Assembly: GCA_016297805.1 (NCBI GenBank)
Contig: JAEDFX010000041.1
Span: 1-18,765, forward strand
Reading direction: 5' to 3'
DNA length: 18,765 nucleotides
Source: Treponema sp.
GTDB taxonomy: Bacteria > Spirochaetota > Spirochaetia > Treponematales > Treponemataceae
The translations under genes were made by a program, and so were the position numbers. Of this stretch, positions 1-6,599 are shown piece by piece. Numbering within the stretch: position 1 is the stretch's first letter; every line of letters starts with the position of its first letter. The notes beneath the pieces are model-generated. The model saw only the letters and a program-made list of their open reading frames with translations, was not told the origin of the DNA and did no database searches.

Positions 1-10
1 TAATAAATAA

Positions 11-17
11 AGGGAGG
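11..17 (+). promoter_or_regulatory. Ribosome binding site that decides the PadR gene start
   Basis: AGGGAGG lies five bases before the ATG at 23. A GTG at 17 is in the same frame but overlaps this purine run, so it cannot be the start served by it. The ATG at 23 is therefore the better start. Confidence 0.8.
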
Positions 18-22
18 TGTTC

Positions 23-337
23 ATGGTATTTACAGCCGGTTCTGCACTTTTGGATGCAGTTGTACTTTCTGTTGTAAGCCAGGAAGGTACTTATGGCTAT
101 AAAATCACTCAGGATGTCCGGAGTATTATGGATGTATCTGAAAGTACCTTATATCCGGTTTTAAGAAGACTCCAAAAAGATGGTTATCTTGAAACTTACG
201 ATATGGAATTTCAAGGACGAAATAGACGGTATTATAAAATAACAAGCAATGGAATGATTTTGCTTGATAAATATAGGAATGAATGGATTCTTTTTAAAAA
301 AGGTGTAAACAAAATCTTGTTAGGAGAAAAAGATTAA
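23..337 (+). CDS. PadR-family transcriptional regulator
   Basis: A 104-residue protein that is essentially one PadR-type winged-helix DNA-binding domain. The recognition-helix segment STLYPVLRRLQKDGYL (residues 41-56) and the wing GRNRRYYKIT (65-74) are classic PadR features. The first 20 residues form the usual hydrophobic helix of this fold. Small PadR proteins normally dimerise and repress their own operon and neighbouring membrane-protein genes. The stop codon overlaps the start of the next gene by one base (TAATG), which indicates translational coupling with the HAAS/DUF4097 protein and then PspC. The regulator therefore probably controls this envelope cassette. Its promoter and operator lie upstream of the window. 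The family call is firm; the target and ligand are inference. Confidence 0.9.
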   Translation: MVFTAGSALLDAVVLSVVSQEGTYGYKITQDVRSIMDVSESTLYPVLRRLQKDGYLETYDMEFQGRNRRYYKITSNGMILLDKYRNEWILFKKGVNKILLGEKD

Positions 338-1254
338 TGACCAGAGAAGAGTATTTGAAACAATTGAAAAATAATTTGTTTTCATTAACAAATGATGAAC
401 AACAGGAAGCCCTTCAGTATTATTCAGATTATTTTGAAGAAGCTGGAGATGATGAAAAAGTAATTAATGAACTAGGTTCGCCTGAAGATTTGGCTAAAAC
501 AATTATTGAAAAGTGTGCAAACGCATTAGTTGGAACCAAAAAAACTTCAAAAGAAGAAACAAATGAAAATAACGGAACATCAGATATTTTTTCAGATTCA
601 TTGTATTATGAATTCGATTCTTCTTCTGTTAAGAGTCTTGTACTAAATTTTGGTGCGGCAGAAATTGTAATGATTTCAGGATGTAAATATTGTGTAGAAA
701 CTCGTGGCATTCTAAGAAATGACTTAAATTGTTATTTGAATAATGACGGAGTTCTAACTGTAAATAATTCCAAAAAATTAAATATAAATTTCTGGAGTCA
801 TGAAAGAAAATCACGTGTTGTACCACGTATTTTGATTACTGTACCTGATAATGCTGCTCTTGATAAATTAAAAATAGCAATTGGTGCAGGAGACTTTAGA
901 ACTAAAAATGTAAAATTAAGTTATAAGGTTGGAAATCTTGATGTTGGAGCCGGAAGCCTCTTATTAAATGAACTTATTGGAGGTAAAATGAATTTACGTT
1001 GTGGTATGGGAAGTCTTGAGTATACAGGAATCATAACTGGAATAGTAAATATTGATTGTGGTATGGGCTCTGTAAAATTAAAATTGAAAGGTAATGAATC
1101 TGAATATTCATATGATGCAAAAGTCGGCCTTGGAGATTTTAGATTTAATAATGAAAAGAAAAGTGGTGTATGTAAGGTTATTGATAATATCAGAAAAGAA
1201 AATCATTTCTCAGTAAATTGTGGAATGGGTAGTGTAAATATTGAAATTAAATAG
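337..1254 (+). CDS. HAAS (DUF1700)-like domain fused to a DUF4097-like beta-solenoid
   Basis: A 305-residue protein with two parts. Residues 1-62 match the helical HAAS/DUF1700 type: it opens MTREEYLKQL, has an acidic YYSDYFEEAGDDE stretch, and continues ELGSPEDLAKTIIEKC. This domain is often encoded directly after a PadR regulator. Residues 63-92 are a polar linker. From about 95 the chain is beta-rich with a repeating turn motif: GAGD 183, GAGS 204, CGMGS 222, CGMGS 241, GLGD 264 and CGMGS 295, spaced about 19-22 residues apart except for the last. That fits a DUF4097-like (putative adhesin) right-handed solenoid. Homologues often carry a transmembrane helix between the two parts; I see no convincing one here, and no signal peptide, so the protein may be cytoplasmic. 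An SD (TAGGAG, 321-326) sits inside the end of padR. The biochemical function is unknown; an envelope-stress or signalling role is inferred from the neighbours. Confidence 0.8.
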   Translation: MTREEYLKQLKNNLFSLTNDEQQEALQYYSDYFEEAGDDEKVINELGSPEDLAKTIIEKCANALVGTKKTSKEETNENNGTSDIFSDSLYYEFDSSSVKSLVLNFGAAEIVMISGCKYCVETRGILRNDLNCYLNNDGVLTVNNSKKLNINFWSHERKSRVVPRILITVPDNAALDKLKIAIGAGDFRTKNVKLSYKVGNLDVGAGSLLLNELIGGKMNLRCGMGSLEYTGIITGIVNIDCGMGSVKLKLKGNESEYSYDAKVGLGDFRFNNEKKSGVCKVIDNIRKENHFSVNCGMGSVNIEIK

Positions 1255-1259
1255 GAGAG
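1253..1259 (+). promoter_or_regulatory. Ribosome binding site deciding the PspC gene start
   Basis: AGGAGAG stands five bases before the ATG at 1265. An in-frame TTG at 1241 would lengthen the protein by eight residues but lies upstream of this site, so it is rejected as the start. Confidence 0.75.
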
Positions 1260-1264
1260 TAAAA

Positions 1265-1582
1265 ATGAAAAAGAAGTTGTGTAAATCAAGAAAAAATAAA
1301 ATTATTGATGGTGTATGTGCCGGAGTAGCAGACTATTTTAATATTGATCCTACTATTGTACGTCTTATAACAGTAATTTTTTGCTGCTTTAAGGGAGCAG
1401 GATTCCTTCTCTATATTATTGCCTGTATTGTTATGCCATACACTGATTCTGTGGAAAATGATGATATTGATAATTTAAAAAGTGCAAATGTGGATTCTGA
1501 AGAAGGGTGTACAAATTCTGAAGCTGAAAGAAGTTCAAAACAACACTCTGATGATGAATTTAATAAGTACTTTGAAAAATAA
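1265..1582 (+). CDS. PspC-domain small membrane protein
   Basis: A 105-residue protein. Residues 2-60 form a PspC domain: a basic N-terminus, the signature IIDGVCAGVADYFNIDPTIVRL (approximate residues 13-34), then one strongly hydrophobic segment at about 34-58 ending in IVMPY. The C-terminal 45 residues are polar, acidic and low in complexity (SEEGCTNSEAERSSKQHSDDE) and probably disordered. PspC proteins are inner-membrane sensors or effectors of envelope stress; stand-alone PspC genes often sit with PadR and DUF4097 or HAAS genes, as here. It follows the solenoid gene after 10 bases and ends the cassette. No clear terminator follows, so some read-through into the transport operon is possible. 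The family is confident; the precise role is not known. Confidence 0.88.
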   Translation: MKKKLCKSRKNKIIDGVCAGVADYFNIDPTIVRLITVIFCCFKGAGFLLYIIACIVMPYTDSVENDDIDNLKSANVDSEEGCTNSEAERSSKQHSDDEFNKYFEK

Positions 1583-1599
1583 AACAAATATTGCGTTAA

Positions 1600-1613
1600 G
1601 TAAAACGTTTAAC
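1600..1613 (+). promoter_or_regulatory. Candidate LacI-type operator
   Basis: GTAAAACGTTTAAC is a 14-base palindrome with a single mismatched pair, centred on CG. Core AAACGTTT with a central CpG is typical of LacI/PurR-family operators. It lies about 55 bases before the -10 box of the sugar transport operon. It is not a good CcpA cre match. No LacI-family gene is in the window, so this is only suggestive. Confidence 0.3.
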
Positions 1614-1644
1614 AAAAAAAATCGTTATAAATACAAATTATATA

Positions 1645-1672
1645 TGATTATTTTACAATCCTATGCTACAAT
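1645..1672 (+). promoter_or_regulatory. Probable promoter of the glycan transport operon
   Basis: An extended -10 element TGCTACAAT covers 1664-1672 (TACAAT at 1667-1672). The -35 region is poor (TGATTA at 1645-1650, 16-base spacing), which is tolerable for an extended -10 promoter. A second TACAAT at 1654-1659 lacks a good partner. With the better box, transcription would start at about 1679-1680, only two or three bases before the ATG at 1682. Confidence 0.5.
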
Positions 1673-1681
1673 AGTACTATT
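1670..1681 (+). promoter_or_regulatory. Perfect 12-bp palindrome at the predicted transcription start
   Basis: AATAGTACTATT is a perfect inverted repeat that overlaps the end of the -10 box and runs to the base before the start codon. A protein bound here would block initiation. It could be an operator, but in AT-rich DNA a chance palindrome of this length remains possible. Confidence 0.35.
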
Positions 1682-4600
1682 ATGGTAGGAATAAAAATAA
1701 ACAAAACTTTGCGCAATGTAATAATTGCTATTGTGGCAATTATTATAATTTTTGCAATTTCTAGCCTTATACCTAGTAAGGATTTTTCAGAGAAATACGA
1801 AGGTTTTGATTTATCATCAACAGTAAAAACAATTACTGCTACACAGACTTATTCTGAATATCAGAATAAATACAAGCGAGCTGGATATCCTTCAGCTTCA
1901 GTAGCAGTTGATGTATTAAACTATGATGAATCAACTTCCAATGGAATTCATGTAGAATCTGATTACTACGGTAAAGCTGTTGTAGTTACAGAAGATGATT
2001 CTTGTGTAACTTGGAATGTGGATGTACCACAGGAAGGTTTCTATAATATTTCTATGGAATATATTGCAATTCCATCAAGAAATGTAAATATGGAACGTAC
2101 ACTTTATATAAATGGTGAAATTCCATTTAGTGGTGCAGATATTCTTTCATTTTATCGATTATGGAAAGACGGTGGTCCTGTAAAATATGATAATCAGGGT
2201 AACAGTATTCGTCCGACTCAGACAGAATTTTTCCAATATCAGACTATCCTTTATAAAAGCGATTTAGGTTATGAGGTAGAGCCTTATCGTTTCTATTTTA
2301 ATAAAGGAATTAATACAATTGCTTTGAAAGCTACAAATGAACCTATGGCAATCAGTGGCTTGTCTTTGGTTCCTGTTCAGAGATATGACACCTATGAACA
2401 GTATGTTGCAAAGCAGAAAACAAAGCCTGAAAATTACACTGGAACAGGTGTGTCTATTAAAATACAGGGAGAAGATTCTATAGCCCGTTCTGATCCATCA
2501 TTATTTGCCCGTTATGATCGCTCTTCGGCAACTACAGAACCTTACAGCGTAAAAAATACAATTTTGAACTACACTGGTGGAGATTCGTGGAAGGCTCCAG
2601 GACAGTGGATTGAATGGGAAGCAGATATCCCAGAAGACGGATGGTACACTATTTCTATAAAAGGACGTCAGTTGTATCAGCGTGGATATGTTGCCTGCCG
2701 TTCTTTGTATATTGACGGTGAAATTCCAGTGGAAGAAGTGAAGTCAATTGGATTTGATTATAGTTCAGACTGGAAAATGGTAACACCAGGAAAGAGTAAG
2801 TCTGAGCCATATAAGTTCTATCTTTCAAAGGGAAAACATACAATTCGTTTGGAAGCTACTCTTGGTGATATTGGTAATGTAATCAATGAATTGCAGGATA
2901 GTATTTCTCGTTTGAACTTGATTTATCGTACAATTCTTGTATTAACAGGTAAAACTCCAGATCCATATCGTGATTATCAGATTGAAAAGGTTTATCCAGC
3001 AGAAGTAGAAGCAATGATGACAGAAAGCCGTCGTCTCTATCAGATGATTGATAAATTCGTTGCCGTTACTGGTGAAAAATCTGATAAAATTGCTCCTGCT
3101 GAAACACTTGCTATCCAGCTTGAACTTTTCTATAAACATCCAGATAGAATTACAAAAGCATTCGGTACTTTCAAAGATAACATTACATCTTTAGGTTCTT
3201 CATTACTTTCTATGACAGAAACTAAACTTGATGTTGATTATCTTTTGATTCAGAGTGCAAATGATAGAATTAAGCCTGTAAAAGGTGGATTCTTTAAGAA
3301 TGCAAAGCATGAAATTTTATCTTTTGTAACATCATTCTTTGTTGATTCTGCAAGTCTTGGTAACGTTTATGATAAAGATTCAGACCACTTGATTGAGGTT
3401 TGGATTGTAGTAGGTCGTGATCAGAGCCAGATTCTCAAGAATATGGTCGATGATGATTTCTCTCCAAAAACAGGGATTAATGTAAACGTAAAAAATATTG
3501 TAGTAGATTCATTGCTTAATGCAGTAGTTGCTGGAAATGGTCCGGATGTTGTTGTTACAACATATCAGACTCATCCAGTTGATTATGCATTACGTAATGC
3601 AAACGTAAACCTTAGAAGATTTGAGGATTGTGATGAAGTTCTTAAAAACTTCTATGAAAGTGCATACATTCCTTATGAATATAATGGTGGTCTTTATGCT
3701 CTTCCAGAACAGCAGTCATTCAACCTTCTTTTCTACAGAAAAGATATTCTTGATGAACTTGAAATTGAAGTTCCTCAGACATGGGAAGACTTAATTGAAA
3801 TCCTTCCAACTCTTCAGGGTAAGAACCTTGATGTTGGTATTCCATTCCCACAGATTGTACTTCCTGATATGACTACTTTCTATTCTATGGTATATCAGAA
3901 TGGTGGTGAAGTTTATAACAAGAACGGAACTAAGACAATTATTGATTCGGAAGAAGGAATTAAAGCATTTAAGTATTACACAGGTTTATTTAATGATTAC
4001 GGACTTCCTACATATTTCGACTTTGTAAGCCGTTTCCGTGTTGGTGAAATGCCTCTTGGTATTGCAAACTATACAACATACAACACTTTGACTGTATCAG
4101 CTCCAGAAATTCGTGGTCTTTGGGATTTTACATATATTCCTGGAACAAAGCGTGTTGATGCTGATGGAAATGAATACATTGATCGTTCGACAATTGCTGG
4201 AACACAGTGTTGTATGATGATTAAAAAAGGCCTCGATCTTTCTGATGTAACATTCAGTGATCATTCAAATGTTTCTTATGATACTATTTTTGCTGGAAAC
4301 GTATCTGATGAATTGAAACCTAATGTTGACGAAAAGACAATGAAAACTATTTTGAAAAATGAAAGCCGTATGCATGATGCATGGGAATTCATGAAATGGT
4401 GGACTTCTGTTGATACACAGGTTCGTTTTGGTCGTGAACAGGAAGCATTGCTCGGTTCTTCAGCTCGTTATCCAACTGCTAACTTTGAAGCATTGAAACA
4501 GCTTTCATGGAGTTCTTCACAGATTAAGATACTTGAAGAATCTTTGAAAGAAACTGTTGGTGTTCCTGAAGTTCCTGGTAGTTACTATACACCACGCCAT

Positions 4601-4732
4601 GTAGTAAATGCTGCTCGTAAGATTGTTAATGAGCAGGAAGACTGTCGTGAAACTCTTATTGATTACACAAGAAAAATTAATGAAGAGTTGAATCGTAAAC
4701 GTCAGGAATTCAATTTACCTATAGAAGAATAA
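1682..4732 (+). CDS. Giant membrane-anchored extracellular solute-binding protein (family 1) with duplicated CBM-like domains
   Basis: A 1016-residue protein, more than twice the usual length of a family 1 binding protein. Residues 11-30 form one hydrophobic helix after a short basic N-terminus, with no lipobox, so it is probably an uncleaved anchor. Two related beta-sandwich regions follow, about 85-232 and 255-393. The first has SCVTWNVDVPQEGFYNISM and LYINGEIPFS; the second has QWIEWEADIPEDGWYTISI and LYIDGEIPVE. They resemble CBM6/CBM35-like carbohydrate-binding modules. A helical linker spans about 395-560. From about 568 to 990 the chain is a family 1 solute-binding protein, with NGPDVVVTTYQTHPVDYA, YNGGLYALPEQQSFNLLFYRKDIL (residues about 674-697) and a GLWDFTYIPGT segment. 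It heads the operon and is followed 12 bases later by a MalF-type permease. The start codon has no SD sequence. A sugar or oligosaccharide ligand is likely; which one is unknown. Confidence 0.88.
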   Translation: MVGIKINKTLRNVIIAIVAIIIIFAISSLIPSKDFSEKYEGFDLSSTVKTITATQTYSEYQNKYKRAGYPSASVAVDVLNYDESTSNGIHVESDYYGKAVVVTEDDSCVTWNVDVPQEGFYNISMEYIAIPSRNVNMERTLYINGEIPFSGADILSFYRLWKDGGPVKYDNQGNSIRPTQTEFFQYQTILYKSDLGYEVEPYRFYFNKGINTIALKATNEPMAISGLSLVPVQRYDTYEQYVAKQKTKPENYTGTGVSIKIQGEDSIARSDPSLFARYDRSSATTEPYSVKNTILNYTGGDSWKAPGQWIEWEADIPEDGWYTISIKGRQLYQRGYVACRSLYIDGEIPVEEVKSIGFDYSSDWKMVTPGKSKSEPYKFYLSKGKHTIRLEATLGDIGNVINELQDSISRLNLIYRTILVLTGKTPDPYRDYQIEKVYPAEVEAMMTESRRLYQMIDKFVAVTGEKSDKIAPAETLAIQLELFYKHPDRITKAFGTFKDNITSLGSSLLSMTETKLDVDYLLIQSANDRIKPVKGGFFKNAKHEILSFVTSFFVDSASLGNVYDKDSDHLIEVWIVVGRDQSQILKNMVDDDFSPKTGINVNVKNIVVDSLLNAVVAGNGPDVVVTTYQTHPVDYALRNANVNLRRFEDCDEVLKNFYESAYIPYEYNGGLYALPEQQSFNLLFYRKDILDELEIEVPQTWEDLIEILPTLQGKNLDVGIPFPQIVLPDMTTFYSMVYQNGGEVYNKNGTKTIIDSEEGIKAFKYYTGLFNDYGLPTYFDFVSRFRVGEMPLGIANYTTYNTLTVSAPEIRGLWDFTYIPGTKRVDADGNEYIDRSTIAGTQCCMMIKKGLDLSDVTFSDHSNVSYDTIFAGNVSDELKPNVDEKTMKTILKNESRMHDAWEFMKWWTSVDTQVRFGREQEALLGSSARYPTANFEALKQLSWSSSQIKILEESLKETVGVPEVPGSYYTPRHVVNAARKIVNEQEDCRETLIDYTRKINEELNRKRQEFNLPIEE

Positions 4733-4733
4733 A

Positions 4734-4740
4734 AGGAGGT
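4734..4740 (+). promoter_or_regulatory. Strong ribosome binding site of the first permease
   Basis: AAGGAGG stands four bases before the ATG at 4745, in contrast to the SD-less gene just upstream. Confidence 0.7.
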
Positions 4741-4744
4741 TAGT

Positions 4745-5686
4745 ATGAGTGACATGTGGACAAAATATTTTAATAAAAAGAAACTCGCAATATCAGACAC
4801 TGCTCGTAGAGCTAAGTCTTTGAAATTTTGTTATGCATTCTTGCTTCCTTATGCAGTATTGTTTATAACATTTTCAATTCTTCCAATGATTAACTCAATT
4901 TATTACAGCTTTACAAACTTTAATATTTTGGAAAAACCAGATTTTATTGGAATGAGAAACTATATCAACTTGTTCTTGCAGGACGAAGTATTCCAGACAG
5001 CTGTAAAAAATACATTCCTTATCGCTGTTATTACAGGACCAGTTGGATATATTATGGCATTTATTTTTGCCTGGTTGATTAATGAACTTCCAAAATGGAT
5101 TAGAACTTTGGTAGTATTCTTCTTCTATGTACCTTCTATTACAGGTATTGTTGTATTGCAGGTATTCCAGAAGTTGTTTGCTGATGATGCTTATGGTTGG
5201 TTGAACTCATGGCTCTTAAAAACAGGTCTTACAAGTAGTCCAATTACATTCCTTACAGATCCAAAAATCGTAATGAAAGTAATTGTGCCTGTAATTCTCT
5301 GGCAGTCTTTGGGTGCAGGATTCCTTTCGTTTGTAGCCGGTTTGAAAGGTATTGATAAATCACAGTATGAAGCTGGTTATATCGATGGTATTCAGAACCG
5401 TTGGCAGGAACTTTGGTTCATTACATTACCAAATATGAAACCAATGCTGCTTTTCGGAGCTGTAATGTCAATTACACAGGCATTCAACGTTTGCGATGTT
5501 CCAAAAACATTGGCAGGTTATCCTTCAACAGACTATTGTGCTCGTACAATCGTTACACACTTGTTTGACTACGGATTTACACGTTTTGAATTTGGATATG
5601 CTTCTGCAATCGCAACCGTTTTGTTCTTAACAATGATTATCTGTAACAAAATAATTCAGGCTCTACTTGCAAGAGTAGGACACTAG
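4745..5686 (+). CDS. CUT1-type sugar ABC permease, MalF/UgpA-like (first pair)
   Basis: A 313-residue inner-membrane permease with about six hydrophobic segments, the first at about 29-50 (CYAFLLPYAVLFITFSILP), a usual opening for this family. The cytoplasmic ATPase-docking EAA loop is seen at about 208-232: YEAGYIDGIQNRWQELWFIT followed by LP, with the conserved E209, G215 and P229. The third residue of EAA is Gly instead of Ala, a tolerated change. It should pair with the next gene product to form the channel fed by the large binding protein. ATP would come from an ATPase not encoded in the window. The family assignment is firm; substrate specificity cannot be read from the sequence. Confidence 0.93.
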   Translation: MSDMWTKYFNKKKLAISDTARRAKSLKFCYAFLLPYAVLFITFSILPMINSIYYSFTNFNILEKPDFIGMRNYINLFLQDEVFQTAVKNTFLIAVITGPVGYIMAFIFAWLINELPKWIRTLVVFFFYVPSITGIVVLQVFQKLFADDAYGWLNSWLLKTGLTSSPITFLTDPKIVMKVIVPVILWQSLGAGFLSFVAGLKGIDKSQYEAGYIDGIQNRWQELWFITLPNMKPMLLFGAVMSITQAFNVCDVPKTLAGYPSTDYCARTIVTHLFDYGFTRFEFGYASAIATVLFLTMIICNKIIQALLARVGH

Positions 5687-5690
5687 GAGG
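5685..5690 (+). promoter_or_regulatory. Near-perfect anti-SD match deciding the second permease start
   Basis: AGGAGG is part of the ten-base string AGGAGGTGAT (5685-5694), fully complementary to the usual 16S 3' end. It overlaps the stop codon of the previous gene. GTG at 5690 and ATG at 5693 are too close to it; the ATG at 5699, eight bases away, is the likely start. Confidence 0.75.
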
Positions 5691-5698
5691 TGATGAAT

Positions 5699-6595
5699 AT
5701 GGCTAAGAAAAATAAATATTCAGAAGATGTTACTATTCATCATTATAAACATCGTCGTAAACCTAACCGCTCTATTGCTGGTGATGTGGGTGTATACATT
5801 TTCCTCGGTTTTTTCTCTATATTGATGATATTCCCTTTGGTTTTTGCGATTTCTAACTCGCTTAAACCTCTTGATGAATTGTTGAAACAACCTCAGACTA
5901 TTTTCCCAAGAAATCCTTCTTTCGATAACTATTCTGATTTGTTTGTTACTTTAAGTCAGTCTTATGTACCATTTACACGATATCTGTTTAATACATTGTT
6001 TGTAACAATTGTAGCTACAGTTTGTCACGTAATTATTGCTTCTATGGCAGCTTATGTACTTTCAAAATATAATTTCCCTGGTGGAAATTTATTCTTCCGT
6101 GTAGCAGTTGTTGCCTTGATGTTCAGTGGTTATGTAACTGGTATTCCAAACTATTTGATTATGTGTCGTCTTCATATTGTAGATACATATTGGGCTATTT
6201 TGCTTCCTGCAATTGGAGGTTCTTTAGGACTCTTCCTTATGAAACAGTTTATGGAAGGTTTCCCAATGTCATTGATTGAAGCAGCAAAAATCGATGGTGC
6301 ACATGAATGGACAATTTTCATGAGACTTGTTATGCCAAATGTAAAACCTGCTTGGCTTACAATTTCAATTTTCTCTATTCAGAATCTTTGGAATAACCCT
6401 CAGACTTCTATCATCTACTCAGAAAGTAAAAAAATGATTTCTTATGCTTTGAGTCAGATTCAGGCTGGTGGTATTGCTCGTCAGGGACAAGGTGCTGCTG
6501 TAGTAGTAATTACATTCTCAGTACCAATCTTGTTCTTTGTATTCTCACAGAGCCAGATTATGGAAACTATGGCTTCTTCAGGACTTAAGGACTAA
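5699..6595 (+). CDS. CUT1-type sugar ABC permease, MalG/UgpE-like (first pair)
   Basis: A 298-residue permease. A basic, polar 25-residue cytoplasmic tail precedes the first membrane segment (about 30-50), and about five more follow. The EAA loop lies at about 192-217: LIEAAKIDGAHEWTIFMRLV then MP, with E194, A195, A196 and G200. The C-terminus ends in the MalG-like pattern SQSQIMETMASSGLKD. It is the partner of the MalF-like permease 12 bases upstream, and together they should translocate the sugar delivered by the large anchored binding protein. The next gene starts four bases after its stop codon. Family confident; substrate unknown. Confidence 0.93.
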   Translation: MAKKNKYSEDVTIHHYKHRRKPNRSIAGDVGVYIFLGFFSILMIFPLVFAISNSLKPLDELLKQPQTIFPRNPSFDNYSDLFVTLSQSYVPFTRYLFNTLFVTIVATVCHVIIASMAAYVLSKYNFPGGNLFFRVAVVALMFSGYVTGIPNYLIMCRLHIVDTYWAILLPAIGGSLGLFLMKQFMEGFPMSLIEAAKIDGAHEWTIFMRLVMPNVKPAWLTISIFSIQNLWNNPQTSIIYSESKKMISYALSQIQAGGIARQGQGAAVVVITFSVPILFFVFSQSQIMETMASSGLKD

Positions 6596-6599
6596 CGCT

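Noticed and set aside
1600..1613. Catabolite-response (CcpA cre) site
   Set aside because: The flanking positions that should be TG and CA do not match; only the LacI-type core is present.
1595..1620. GTTAA/TTAAC pairing followed by a run of A as a terminator after PspC
   Set aside because: The tail is A, not T, on the coding strand and the stem is short; better explained as an operator-like palindrome.
1482..1688. Alternative frame running from the end of the PspC gene into the promoter region
   Set aside because: It overlaps the PspC reading frame, spans the promoter of the next operon and encodes nothing recognisable.
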